Shown here: positions 28,901 to 38,915 of the stretch, one piece after another
Layout of the letters: each line of letters starts with the position of its first letter
Position numbering within the stretch: the stretch's first letter is position 1
From: Candidatus Poribacteria bacterium
Lineage (GTDB): Bacteria > Poribacteria > WGA-4E > WGA-3G
Length of the DNA stretch: 64,000 nt
Direction of reading: 5' to 3'
Assembly: GCA_028824125.1 (NCBI GenBank)
Contig: JAPPES010000031.1
Span: forward strand, 1-64,000
Notes under the pieces: generated by a model
Databases searched by the model: none
Told to the model about the DNA's origin: nothing
What the model saw: the letters and a program-made list of their open reading frames with translations, nothing else
Program-made: the position numbers and the translations under genes

Positions 28901-31373
28901 TCTTTCAGGAACATTGATTCGGTCAACGGATTCGTTGGAAGAACATGCACCAGCGCGTGCTTTTGGTATTACCTCACTCAAACTGGACGCGAAATCCAAC
29001 CGTTTTGCTATTGAATTAGACGCACCTGAAGAGATTCGACCAAATAACGATGTGACTGTTAAATTCCGCGTGCGCGGAGGACAAAGCGCGTTTTCGCATG
29101 TTACCATTGCTGCAGTTGATGAAGGGATACTTCAGCTAACCGATTTTCAGGTTCCCGATCCACACGGTTACTTTTACCGGCAGCGTGGTCTGAAAACACG
29201 CGCCTATGATCTCTACTCCGCTATTTTGCCAGAAATTGAGGCTATTCAAGGTGATTCCAGCACAGGTGGTGATGGAATGGGGCGCTTAAGTGGACGCGCG
29301 AAACGGCTTAATACTTCCAGTGTCATGCGGGTGAAACCGGTTTCACTTTGGTCAGGGATTCTGAAAACTGATCGTTACGGAAGGGGTACAGCAAGTTTCC
29401 ATATTCCGCAGTTCAACGGTTCCATACGTCTGATGGCTGTTGCTTTTTCCGGGGCATACTACGGTTCTGCCGAGAAATTTATGACGGTTCGTGAACCGGT
29501 AGTCCTAACACCAACATTCCCACGTTTCCTTTCAGGTGGAGACCATATCCAATTCCCTGTGAGCGTTCACAATGGGACTGGAAAAGATGGCAATTTCCAT
29601 GTCAAGTTACAAGCGAAGGGTGATGTGCAACTCCTATCCGAGAATGTAGAATTGGAACCTCAAGTCCAACAAAATATGGCTCAAAAACAGGTACAGATCG
29701 CGGCAGGCAAGGAAGCGCAACTCATTTTTGAACTTCTTTCACATGATGCGATAGGCAAAGCCTCTTTCACGTTGTCTGCTTCTGGGAATAACGGAAGTAC
29801 GCAGATGTCTGTTCAGCTGCCACTCCGATCCGCTGCCCCGCCAGTAACTGAGACTGGGCATGGCGTAGTTAGTGTAGATGATGCTGGCGACTTCGTATTT
29901 CCTTCCAATTTGATACCGGAGTCCTCTGAGTTTACACTGACTGTTTCACCGTTTCCTGCAATTGAATTTGCCGGTGGACTTCGTTATCTGCTTAAGTATC
30001 CTTATGGATGTCTTGAGCAGACCACAAGCAAAGTGTTTCCACTACTCTACTTTAGCGATGTTGCGCGTACTGTTGATTCTGAACTCGCTTCAGATGAAAG
30101 GGTTGATTATTATATTACGTCTGGCATTGCTAAACTCGAAAGTATGCTTACACCGCAAAATCATTTTTCTTATTGGCCGGGTGGACGTTATATAAACCAT
30201 TGGAGTAGTGTATATGCTTCCCACTTCTTGGTGGAAGCGCGCAAAGCGGGTTATGAAGTCTCTGATCGCGTCTATAATGGATTGATTGATGGATTAAAGG
30301 CGCAAACTAAAACGGTATCAACTGATAAACGATATCAGATTGCGCAAGTAGTCTATGCATGCTATGTGTTAGCGGCAGCTGGGGAACCAGAAAAACCCAT
30401 GATGCACTACTTAAAAGATAATCTCCTTAGCAGTCTTAATGATTATAGCCAATTTCAATTAGCGGGGGCGTTTGCACTCAGTGGTGAGTTGGAGACAGCA
30501 CTTTCTATGCTACCTATTTCTGTTTCATCTCAAAACGGTGGAAATCGTGATACAGGCACAAACTTTGATTCACCTACTCGTTCACAGGCAATTATCCTTG
30601 ATGTCCTTGCGGAAGTCAATGAAAATCATCCATCAATTCCCATGCTTGTTAGTAATCTTAGTAACGCTGCGTCTCAAAGAAAACGATGGGGAACGACTCA
30701 AGAGAATGCATTTGCTTTTCTTGCTCTTGGTAAAATACTGAAAAAGAAAATGGATGGTAATTACATAGGCAAGATAACTCTAAATGGTGACCATCTCGCT
30801 AATTTTGATTCAACAACGCCATCAGTTCGATTGGCGAATACAGATTGGGATGGCGCGCAGGTCAAAATTGCTATTGAAGGTAAAGGTAGTTGTTACTACT
30901 ATTGGTCAGCCTTCGGAATTCGACGGGATTCTTTTATTGAGGAATATGATCGTGATTTAGAGGTGCGGAGACGCTATCTGAACGAAGATGGAATACCTTA
31001 TGATGATGAATTCCAACATGGGGATATGGTGATCGCAGAAATTACAGTAAAGGCACTCACATCAAATCTTGAAAATGTTGTTGTCGTAGATATGTTACCT
31101 GCAGGCTTTGAAATTGAGAATGCACGGTTAGCGTCGCGTGCGGGAATTCCGTGGCTGAAAACGCAAGACTTTAAACCGGATTACGTTGACATCCGAGATG
31201 ATCGGCTTATCTTCTTCGGTGCTTTCCAACGTCAACGGGAACGGAAATTCCATTATGCACTGCGGGCTGTGACCCGCGGAACCTTTACTTTGCCGCCTGT
31301 TTCTGCAGAAGCCATGTATGATCCAACCAAATCTTCTGTCGCTGGTAGTGGTAAGCTCAAAGTAGTAGAGTAG
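25953..31373 (+). CDS. bacterial alpha-2-macroglobulin-like protein with thioester motif
   Basis: 1806 aa; YPYGCLEQTTSKVFPLLYF thioester (CLEQ); MG/A2M block ... HIPQFNGSIRLMAVAFS. Confidence 0.93.
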   Translation: MESKKILTGIVAVLSLLVLVIGSLYIHSLVSGAKTRITVKSFTPKGEKVSPWDDFTFTFSEPIVDNSLINTELPDRAVQFTPTVKGGARWIARDTIRFYLESPLAPSASYTVELAPKLKQSSLGFVITGDRKFTFATDPFHVQNRRLEFKYTKTHAKVVGNITFNYPVNIADLRANLSIRLQENVEIPYTLQPENGIAREIKLETEEIPRLLGNQNLKVQIEKGFKCIGGKIGLKEANVKSMTLTGRGTLGVTYANVQEYSGKPRIVLRFSSRIPIDIVQPYIHVKPELETQIIARNRDVEIHGDFKRSSKYEVTVQEGLTAPDGSVLKKPYSVNLIIPNVQPQIRFAGNGFFLTRNQNMNLGLASINVRNVNVHIEKVFGNNLVYVSKVRNWSSWTDDLGKPIHTGTLAIDSKLNEEVRTPIDLGQYLNDKRVGIFRVAVRDPNNYWVRATQWVMLTDLGIIAKRAGDELWVWVNSLSNLKPVSQVTVKLISDNNQTLLSGKTNWEGFIKFTSVAQKTEGFTPFMLTVEKADDLSFLQLNRHQLSTGDFNISGSAYLTAGYEAFLYTSRGVYRPGEKVALAAIVRGRKNVTPPSLPVNIQILAPDGRVVNEFKQNTDRRGGCEVTISLPAYTQTGSYIAKMSVAGKEIGRTPFQVEEFMPDRMKVAVTTDKSEYDLGAEVAMDVSAVNLFGPPAVNRKVTASYTLQVVPFIPIEKWRSFHFSSTMPFEKQRITLEDKKTDADGKARYRFQLPDSVKAPSQLHGVLTATVSEPGGRAVTASHRVAIHPYSHYVGIKRSSSGVIKRNQDVSFNYIAVDKNGDIAAGRDLVLTVYKVHWNTIMRRNAQGRYEYISNDQITSLESHQFVSTTEMGTFTFTPSEYGEYRVRLEDTTSGAKTELKLETTGWGSVPLSMENPSLLEMTLDKQAYLPGETAKLQVKAPFPGKLILTIEREKILSYRTFNLKGNTASLNIPVKSNYKPNVYLSGTLIRSTDSLEEHAPARAFGITSLKLDAKSNRFAIELDAPEEIRPNNDVTVKFRVRGGQSAFSHVTIAAVDEGILQLTDFQVPDPHGYFYRQRGLKTRAYDLYSAILPEIEAIQGDSSTGGDGMGRLSGRAKRLNTSSVMRVKPVSLWSGILKTDRYGRGTASFHIPQFNGSIRLMAVAFSGAYYGSAEKFMTVREPVVLTPTFPRFLSGGDHIQFPVSVHNGTGKDGNFHVKLQAKGDVQLLSENVELEPQVQQNMAQKQVQIAAGKEAQLIFELLSHDAIGKASFTLSASGNNGSTQMSVQLPLRSAAPPVTETGHGVVSVDDAGDFVFPSNLIPESSEFTLTVSPFPAIEFAGGLRYLLKYPYGCLEQTTSKVFPLLYFSDVARTVDSELASDERVDYYITSGIAKLESMLTPQNHFSYWPGGRYINHWSSVYASHFLVEARKAGYEVSDRVYNGLIDGLKAQTKTVSTDKRYQIAQVVYACYVLAAAGEPEKPMMHYLKDNLLSSLNDYSQFQLAGAFALSGELETALSMLPISVSSQNGGNRDTGTNFDSPTRSQAIILDVLAEVNENHPSIPMLVSNLSNAASQRKRWGTTQENAFAFLALGKILKKKMDGNYIGKITLNGDHLANFDSTTPSVRLANTDWDGAQVKIAIEGKGSCYYYWSAFGIRRDSFIEEYDRDLEVRRRYLNEDGIPYDDEFQHGDMVIAEITVKALTSNLENVVVVDMLPAGFEIENARLASRAGIPWLKTQDFKPDYVDIRDDRLIFFGAFQRQRERKFHYALRAVTRGTFTLPPVSAEAMYDPTKSSVAGSGKLKVVE

Positions 31374-31479
31374 TTTTGTAATCAGATTCATAAAGCCTTA
31401 GCCCAAATTCGCTGGGAACAGCCGTGGGAGAGTAGAAGGGTTTTCCTCTTCCCTCCACTCTCCCGCTATAATACCAATC

Positions 31480-33894
31480 ATGAAACTGACAAACTTCAAT
31501 TTTTTTCATTTCCGAACTTCTTTGCTCATCAAAATTGGGAAGATTCTGCGAAAAAGAGGGTATATTTTGGCATTCTGCTTGATGCCATTCTGTCTTTTTG
31601 CGCTTGCCAACTGGTTTTTTCCACTGCCTAAGGAAAAACTCCAACCTCTCCCATCAACTGTTGTAATGGATAGAAACGGTGAGTGGCTTCGTGCTTTCAC
31701 GTCATCTGACGATATGTGGCGATTGCCGGAAACCTCTCTTGATGCGATTTCACCCCGGTTCCAAACCGCAATGTTGACTTATGAAGATCAATGGTTTTAT
31801 CACCATTGGGGTATCAACCCTGTTTCACTCGTAAGCGCAACCGTTGACAATCTCAAAGCGGGCAGAGTTGTGCGGGGCGGTTCTACAATCACAATGCAGC
31901 TTGCACGCCTTATGGAACCAAAGGACCGCACATTGCCAAATAAATTCATCGAAATGTTTCGATCTCTTCAATTAGAACTAACCTACACAAAATCAGAGAT
32001 TTTGACGTTTTACTTCAATATGTTGCCCTATGGTGGAAACATAGTCGGTTCAGGTGCAGCAGCACGTCTTTATTTTAATAAACCGCAGAGTGCGCTTAGC
32101 TTCGGAGAAGCTGCGCTTTTAGCCGCAATTCCAAATTCACCTGAACGTTTGCGTCTCGACCGATTTCCTGAACGGGCGCGCAAGGCAAGAAAGAAGGTCT
32201 TGCTCCGCATGAGAGATGCAGGAAAAATATCTGAACAGCAGATGCAAGAGGCTTTACAAGAACCGATACCAACAAAACGGTACCCACTCCCTTTCAAGGC
32301 ACCCCATCTATCTCGACTTCTTACCAGCAAACAGTCGTCTTTTACATCTCAAAATGTCGGAAATCAGTGGATACGGACAACAATAGATCAACATTATCAG
32401 GATACCGCTACACGAATTTTACGAGAACGTTTACGACCGTTGCAAGGGCAAGGTGTCTCAACAGGGGCAGTCGTTGTTCTGGATACAAAAAGCCGTGAGG
32501 TGCTCGCGATGGTCGGTTCACATGATTTTTTTTACAAAGCATCTGCGGGACAAGTTAATGGCACACTCGCCTTACGATCACCCGGGTCAACGCTCAAACC
32601 TTTTATCTACGCGCTCGCGATTGATAAAGGATTAATTACACCACAGACACTGTTGTTTGATGTGCCCATTGATTATGCCGGATACACACCTATAAATTAT
32701 GATGAAAAATTTACAGGATATGTTACTGCACGAGAAGCGTTGGCACGTTCCCTCAATGTACCCGCTGTCAATCTCTATGCGGAGATGGGAAATAATCACC
32801 TTTATGGGTTTCTTAAACAAGCAGGGATTTCTACTCTCTCGAATCAAGAAGAATATGGACTTTCGCTTGTCCTTGGCGGATGCGGTATCAATCTACTTGA
32901 ATTAACAAACCTCTATGCGGGATTAGCAAATATGGGTGAGTTCGCGCCATATAAATTAATAGTAGATAGCAACACCGTTAATGAAAAAAGCAAAGAGGCA
33001 TCTGTGTCGCGTCTGTTGCGGCCTGAAACCAGTTGGATTGTCACTGAAATGTTGACGACCTTGAAACGCCCCGATTTTCCCAAGTCTTTTGAGCATACAG
33101 GAACTATGCCAAAGGTGGCGTGGAAAACAGGAACGTCTTATGGTCATAGAGATGCATGGAGTATCGGTTATTCACCAGAACTGACTATCGGTGTGTGGAT
33201 CGGCAATTTCGACGGAACGGGAGCACCTATTCTTAGTGGTTCTGAAGCAGCAGCACCGATTCTTTTCGCACTTTTTACAGCACTCTCTGGAGAAAAGGCA
33301 CATCAGTGGTTTATAGAGCCTGCTAACCTCAAGATCCGGCTGGTCTGTGCACTCACTGGTCTGCCACTATCACCTCACTGCCTAACTTCAACGTCCGATG
33401 TATATATCCCTGGAGTCTCTTCTGTCCGTGAGTGCCACATACACAAAAACATACAGGTAGACATAGCAACAGGCGAACGCCTCTGTTCATCGTGCCGCCC
33501 CGGAAGACAGTTCCGTAAAGAGACGATTACAGTGTGGCCCGCAGAGGTAGCTACATGGTTGAATGCCAATGGGTTTGCTGTCCCCCAACTCCCTCCACAT
33601 AATGCTGACTGCACACGCCTCCTTGCTGGCACACAGCCAATTATTCTATCGCCAGCACGTGGTACTGTGTATCACATCCGTTCTAATGTTCCCGTGGAAT
33701 ATCAAAAGATTCGGTTATCTGCTTCAGTATCGGGCGATACGCAGGAGATTTTCTGGTTCTTGAACGGTGAGCTTATCTTCAAAGGAAAAGCGGTAGATCC
33801 AACGTTCTTAACCCCTGTTGCTGGAAAACATGAATTGACATGTATTGATGGTGCTGGCAGGTCAACAAGTCTCCCTCTTACGATTACACAGTAG
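31480..33894 (+). CDS. pbpC: penicillin-binding protein 1C
   Basis: Transglycosylase (TYEDQWFYHHWGINPVSLV, RGGSTITMQLAR) and transpeptidase (SPGSTLKPFIYALA, KTGTSYGHRDAWSIGY) domains; follows the A2M gene. Confidence 0.93.
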   Translation: MKLTNFNFFHFRTSLLIKIGKILRKRGYILAFCLMPFCLFALANWFFPLPKEKLQPLPSTVVMDRNGEWLRAFTSSDDMWRLPETSLDAISPRFQTAMLTYEDQWFYHHWGINPVSLVSATVDNLKAGRVVRGGSTITMQLARLMEPKDRTLPNKFIEMFRSLQLELTYTKSEILTFYFNMLPYGGNIVGSGAAARLYFNKPQSALSFGEAALLAAIPNSPERLRLDRFPERARKARKKVLLRMRDAGKISEQQMQEALQEPIPTKRYPLPFKAPHLSRLLTSKQSSFTSQNVGNQWIRTTIDQHYQDTATRILRERLRPLQGQGVSTGAVVVLDTKSREVLAMVGSHDFFYKASAGQVNGTLALRSPGSTLKPFIYALAIDKGLITPQTLLFDVPIDYAGYTPINYDEKFTGYVTAREALARSLNVPAVNLYAEMGNNHLYGFLKQAGISTLSNQEEYGLSLVLGGCGINLLELTNLYAGLANMGEFAPYKLIVDSNTVNEKSKEASVSRLLRPETSWIVTEMLTTLKRPDFPKSFEHTGTMPKVAWKTGTSYGHRDAWSIGYSPELTIGVWIGNFDGTGAPILSGSEAAAPILFALFTALSGEKAHQWFIEPANLKIRLVCALTGLPLSPHCLTSTSDVYIPGVSSVRECHIHKNIQVDIATGERLCSSCRPGRQFRKETITVWPAEVATWLNANGFAVPQLPPHNADCTRLLAGTQPIILSPARGTVYHIRSNVPVEYQKIRLSASVSGDTQEIFWFLNGELIFKGKAVDPTFLTPVAGKHELTCIDGAGRSTSLPLTITQ

Positions 33895-34007
33895 GAAGTA
33901 AATAAACTATTTCTCGAACCCTCTCCCTTTTTGATCTTCCTTCAGCGGTTGAATGTACTACCAATCTCCAAAAAACTATATTTTCGGTGTGTTCTGTGGT
34001 AAACTAT

Positions 34008-34121
34008 TATAGTCCAACCCACAATTACCTGGACATTGGCAAGGTTAGGAAACCTTGCCAGCGAAAGCGTGTGGGGATTGTTGTTCATTGAAACGTGAAC
34101 ACATTTTCGGATTTTACTATA
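34008..34121. repeat. MITE-like element copy (TATAGT family)
   Basis: TATAGTCCAACCCACAATTACCTGGACATTGGCAAGGTTAGGAAACCTTGCCAGCG...CGGATTTTACTATA. Confidence 0.75.
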
Positions 34122-34149
34122 AAAACTACGGCACAACAGGAACTGGAAG

Positions 34150-36225
34150 ATGAAAATTTTACGCGTTTTCTCTGTGATACTAATAGCGGTCTTCGGCATC
34201 ATTGCCGTGACTCTATTTGTTCGTTGGAAAACGAATCGGGACTCAACAGAATTGATTTTACAACCATCCAATGTTGAGTATACCCGATGGGAGTTGCCTG
34301 AAGGTGCCAAAACTCGTTTAGGCAAAGGTAAGGTAAACGATATCAAGTTTTCACCGGATGGTACTCGGTTTGCTGTGGCAACTACTATCGGTGTTTGGAT
34401 GTACGATGCACAGACTGGGACAGAAAAATCCTTGTTCAAGGGGCATAGACAAGATCAAGAGATACAAAGAATTGCATTTTCACCAGATGGGAAGTTGATC
34501 ATTGGTGCAATATCAAGCGGAGAGATATCGAGATGGGATGCCGACAATGGCGAACAACTCTCGCCTCTCCCACCTACTGATAAAATCCAAATCTCAGCGG
34601 TCTTCTCTGCAGATGGCACGAAACTCGCAAGTGTAGGTCAGCCAATGGAGGGTGGAATTCATGTCTTTAACTTTGGTGAAAACACAACACAACCTACAAT
34701 TACAACTATGGATTTGGACTTTAAAGTTGGATATAATACTGTTATTGCCCTTTCGCCAGATAAACGTACTCTCGCAAGTACGACTCAACCCAAACAAGAC
34801 AAGCATTTCTCAATAAAAGTCTCAATTCAAGTATTTGATGTTGATACGGGAGATACTTTGTTCTCACTGGTCGGACATAACGGACTAATTAAAGACTTGG
34901 CGTTTTCTCCAGATGGTAAGACACTCGCGAGTGCTGATTACGAAAAAATCCATTTGTGGGACGTGGACACCAAAACATCTCGGGCAACTTTCAAAGCACC
35001 AGGTACAGGTTTCTCTGCGTTGGCATTTTCACCGAATGGCAAATTACTTGCCAGCGGGTGTCGAGATGGAAGTGTACGCTTGTGGAATGCCACTGCAAAA
35101 CAACAAGGCTTGGGAGGAAAAATCGGTCAATTTTTGCCTACGTTAATGCTCAAGAAACATAAAAACGAGGTCTCTGCGTTGGCATTTTCACCGGATGGAA
35201 AAATGCTTTTCACAGGCAGCAAGAATGGGACAATTCGGGCATGGGATACTACGACTGGTAAACAACAGTTCACTTGTAGGGAGCATTTAGATGGAATTTC
35301 GGACATTGCTGCTTCTAAAGAAGGAAATATCTTGACAAGTGTTCATTCATGGAGAAATACTCAGATGCTGCATTGGGACATTGATAACAGAAGCCTACTC
35401 TCTGTATCCTTTTTGAAGCGAACAATCCCTGCAACAATTTCGCCGGATGTTACTACACTTGCTATGATGGACTTGAGAGGAAAAAATAAGTTAAAATTGT
35501 GGGATATTTCCGAAAAACGTTTTAGAGCAACTTTGGAAGGACATGAATATCCATCAAATGCGTTGAATTTCGTATTTGCGTTCTCTTCAGATGGGAAAAG
35601 GTTAGCAAGCACATCAATAGATGACTGGAGTGGTGTAATTCATTTATGGGATATTGCGAATCCGCCTAAATCGTTTTTGAAGAAACTTTTTGCCAGCTCA
35701 AAGACTATTAAGCCACGGTATACGCTTGAGGAACACACAAGTCGGGTCAATGAATTAGCATTCTCACCAGACGGGAAACTGTTAGTAAGCGGCGGCGGTG
35801 ACCGGACAATACACTTGTGGGAAGTGGAGACAGGTAACGCACTTGTTACACTTACAGGACACAATAAGCAAATAACTGCGATAGCATTCTCTCCAAACGG
35901 ACAGAAACTTGTAAGCGCGAGTTATCTGGTAATTTATTCGTGGAATGTAGAAACCGGTCAGTTGCTAACTAAAAGTCAACCTATGTCAACTGCGAAAATT
36001 CTGCGATTTTCGCCAGATGGTAAAATTGTTGTAAGTGGGAGATATGATGGAACAATCCAACTGTGGAATGCGCGCACACTCCGTCTTTTATCTACACATA
36101 TAGGACATACCAGTTCGGTTAACGCATTGAAATTTATAGAGGACGGAAAGACCTTAGCCAGCGCGAGCTACGATGGCACTATCCTACTGTGGGATTGGGA
36201 AAAAATCAAGCAGGAAAATAATTGA
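34150..36225 (+). CDS. secreted/anchored WD40 repeat protein
   Basis: 691 aa; N-terminal membrane segment; YTRWELPEGAKTRLGKGKVNDIKFSPDG; WD40 repeats. Confidence 0.9.
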   Translation: MKILRVFSVILIAVFGIIAVTLFVRWKTNRDSTELILQPSNVEYTRWELPEGAKTRLGKGKVNDIKFSPDGTRFAVATTIGVWMYDAQTGTEKSLFKGHRQDQEIQRIAFSPDGKLIIGAISSGEISRWDADNGEQLSPLPPTDKIQISAVFSADGTKLASVGQPMEGGIHVFNFGENTTQPTITTMDLDFKVGYNTVIALSPDKRTLASTTQPKQDKHFSIKVSIQVFDVDTGDTLFSLVGHNGLIKDLAFSPDGKTLASADYEKIHLWDVDTKTSRATFKAPGTGFSALAFSPNGKLLASGCRDGSVRLWNATAKQQGLGGKIGQFLPTLMLKKHKNEVSALAFSPDGKMLFTGSKNGTIRAWDTTTGKQQFTCREHLDGISDIAASKEGNILTSVHSWRNTQMLHWDIDNRSLLSVSFLKRTIPATISPDVTTLAMMDLRGKNKLKLWDISEKRFRATLEGHEYPSNALNFVFAFSSDGKRLASTSIDDWSGVIHLWDIANPPKSFLKKLFASSKTIKPRYTLEEHTSRVNELAFSPDGKLLVSGGGDRTIHLWEVETGNALVTLTGHNKQITAIAFSPNGQKLVSASYLVIYSWNVETGQLLTKSQPMSTAKILRFSPDGKIVVSGRYDGTIQLWNARTLRLLSTHIGHTSSVNALKFIEDGKTLASASYDGTILLWDWEKIKQENN

Positions 36226-36230
36226 TATTT

Positions 36231-36614
36231 TCACTGCCTAAAGACCGCTATTATCAAACATCCCCACCCAGCAATAAATGCTAATCCGCCAATTGGTGTG
36301 ATTGCACCGAGCCAAGGGGTGTTCGTCAAACTGAGAATGTAAAGACTACCTGAAAAGATGAGAATGCCTGCAACAAAACACCATCCCGCCGCAGTTGTCA
36401 GTGAGTTTTGCCATTGCGACAATGCCCATGCCACGACAATTAATCCTATCCCGTGATACATCTGGTATCGTACGCCAACCTCAAAAACATCTAACATGTC
36501 TGCAGATAGTTTCTTTCCGAGTGTGTGCGCACCAAAAGCACCGAACACAACGCTAAGTAAACTGAATGCTGAACCGAGTGCAAAGAAAAGATTTTTCATA
36601 GTTCCTGCCTTCAT
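36231..36614 (-). CDS. DUF423 (YgdD-like) membrane protein
   Basis: LSVVFGAFGAHTL...YQMYHGIGLI; C-terminal PIGGLAFIAGW. Confidence 0.88.
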   Translation of the reverse strand: MKAGTMKNLFFALGSAFSLLSVVFGAFGAHTLGKKLSADMLDVFEVGVRYQMYHGIGLIVVAWALSQWQNSLTTAAGWCFVAGILIFSGSLYILSLTNTPWLGAITPIGGLAFIAGWGCLIIAVFRQ

Positions 36615-36627
36615 AAGTTTATGATAA

Positions 36628-37772
36628 TAACGACTTGTGTTAGTTAGTTCTTTTTATGTAATATTATGTTTTACACATTTAGGATTTTCTGTTTTTAAGT
36701 GCATCCTTATGCTACCTTATAGTAAACCACCTATAAAAGGAACATAAGGATGGATTTACAGGATACATTAGAACAATATGTTATGCAACTAAAAAATATG
36801 GAACGTACGCTTGAAGCAGTCGTGTCAGTTTGTCGGAAGATTATGGCAACACTTTATGACCACTATTTCCCGGGTGCAGAAACACTCCGTCCAGGGCCAA
36901 CGAGCCGATGTCCCGACAGCGACATACTTACACTTGCGTGGGTGCTTGAACTGATAGGCAAAGACAGTGAACTATCAGGATACAAACTTATCAAAGCACA
37001 ACTCGGGCATCTTTTCCTATATTTGCCGGAGCGTTCTCGCTTCAATAGAAGACGCCGCAACTTGTGCCACGCAAGCGAAAAACTCCGTCTTATTTTGATA
37101 CAGTTCTTACCAGGTGATGAGATTTTCATTATAAATAGTTTTCCTATACCGCTTTGCGATTTCAAGCGTGCGTCCGCTTCTACATCACCTCTAAAGTTTG
37201 CTGATGGCACAGGCACCTTGGCAACTTACGGAAAGTGTGCCACAAAAGGACTTGGCACTTTCTTCGGATTTCGTGGAAATATAATAACCACTTCTTATGG
37301 GATCCCTGTTGATTTTGCCATAGCGACCGCAAATACGGATGATAGAGTAGTGCTACCTTTGTTCTGTGAGCGTGGCACTTATCTTGTTATCCTTGGAGAC
37401 AAAGGATATATTTGTGAAGAACTCGCAGCCGATTTGCTGCAAACCTATAATGTGTGTCTATTACCGACGCGGCGTAAAATCAAAAAACGCAATATCCGAA
37501 ACCATTTCAGAAACTGCACGGTCAAAAAAGACGACGCATTGAGACAATTATGAGTCAACTTATAGACCAGTTCAATGTTTCACGGATACTCACCAAGACA
37601 CATTGGGGATTTCTAACACGCTTGAGCAACAAGTTTGCTGGCTTTACACTCGGTGTTTTTCTGAACCAATGTTTAGGACGCTCGTTAATGGCACTTAAAG
37701 ATGTTGTTTACGCATAATAAAGACAAAATAGTATTAGATACTTTACAAAAAGTTAACTGGCACAAGTCGTTA
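36628..37772 (+). mobile_element. IS982-like insertion sequence
   Basis: Transposase-like ORF; inverted ends TAACGACTTGTGTTAGTTA (36628...) and TTACAAAAAGTTAACTGGCACAAGTCGTTA (37743-37772). Confidence 0.8.
36750..37717 (+). CDS. IS982-like transposase, needs -1 frameshift near 37524-37530
   Basis: Frame 0 ORF 36750-37553; conserved C-terminus RRRIETIMSQLIDQFNVSRILTKTHWGFLTRLSNKFAGFTLGVFLNQCLG continues in the -1 frame to TAA at 37717. Confidence 0.75.
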
Positions 37773-37875
37773 GGTGAGAATTGGTATAAATCTAAACATC
37801 TCTACATGGTAAAATTATAGTCTTTAACAAGTTCGTCGTCAATACTTTGCAATCATGGTATCTGACATAGACTGA

Positions 37876-38025
37876 TATAGTAGACTTTAGAATTAATCGG
37901 ACATTCGGTTAGAGAACCACATCTACCAGCGGTGTTGTAGCGTAAACTTTTAGTTTGTGCATATCCGTGCGCAAACTAAAAGTTTACGCTACAAAAATGT
38001 CCCTTTAATTCTAAATGCCACTATA
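37876..38025. repeat. MITE-like element copy (TATAGT family)
   Basis: TATAGTAGACTTTAGAATTAATCGGACATT ... AATGTCCCTTTAATTCTAAATGCCACTATA; 21-bp perfect internal stem GTAGCGTAAACTTTTAGTTTG/CAAACTAAAAGTTTACGCTAC (37937-37957/37972-37992). Confidence 0.9.
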
Positions 38026-38150
38026 AAAGATATTCAGTCCAACCACAATTCCGAACATTTTTGGCTTGAATATGTCCAATTTATAGTTGTCGGACTAAAG
38101 TAAGTTAGCATAGAGATTGTTTTAGGTTACATCCGACTAAGGTTGAAGGA

Positions 38151-38912
38151 TTGTGGTATAGTGTATTTCCAGTTGCACTACTACATACATTCATGGTATC
38201 CTATAGATGCACTCTGATGTCTGACTTGAACAACTATTCCAGTAAAACACATCAAAAAACTAAAAATCTAAACTACAACAACACAATTTTAATAGCAAAA
38301 ATGAATATAGATTCCTTTTCCAATCTTGATACTTTTGTTAATAAACGCGTAAAAGAGTTATTTGTTGCGCAATCTAATAGACCTGCTGCTTTGAAGGACA
38401 TAAATCTTTCACGATTAACACCATTCCACCGAGCTTTACTTGTTGCCGATGGAACCGTCACACGTTTTATTGAAGCGTATAAGCTATCACCGGTGCAGGT
38501 GGTCCTTTTATACCAAGCAAGGCGGACACTCCACAACAAACACTCCTGGCTTGATCTGCCAACAGGCGGTAATATTATCGCGCGAGAAGTCGTTCTACAG
38601 ACACCATCAACAGAAAATCAAACTCCTAAAATCCATGCTTATGCAGTGTCTCAAATTGTCCATGAACGTTTACCCCAAACTGTTGTAAAAGGACTTGAAG
38701 CAGGAATAGATGGGTTAGGGATGCTACTGCAAAACAGTCAATTAGAAACCCGGCGTGATTTGCTTTGGTGGGGGATTGAACAAGCAACCGGTTTGCCAAG
38801 TAGCCTCGCGTATTTTGAAGGAAAACCGCTTCTCAGTCGAACCTATAGAATCGTTGCTAACGGAAATCCTCTTATGCTCATAACTGAGAAATTTCCGCTT
38901 GACGATTCATAA
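38151..38912 (+). CDS. chorismate lyase-like (DUF98-type) protein
   Basis: LTPFHRALLVADGTVTRFIEAY ... REVVLQTP ... RTYRIVANGNPLMLITEKFPL; true start may be 38301. Confidence 0.7.
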   Translation: MWYSVFPVALLHTFMVSYRCTLMSDLNNYSSKTHQKTKNLNYNNTILIAKMNIDSFSNLDTFVNKRVKELFVAQSNRPAALKDINLSRLTPFHRALLVADGTVTRFIEAYKLSPVQVVLLYQARRTLHNKHSWLDLPTGGNIIAREVVLQTPSTENQTPKIHAYAVSQIVHERLPQTVVKGLEAGIDGLGMLLQNSQLETRRDLLWWGIEQATGLPSSLAYFEGKPLLSRTYRIVANGNPLMLITEKFPLDDS

Positions 38913-38915
38913 AAT

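Noticed and set aside
37876-38025. Perfect 21-bp hairpin as a simple terminator
   Set aside because: It is embedded in a larger element with about 30-bp terminal inverted repeats shared with other loci, so a MITE-like element explains it better.
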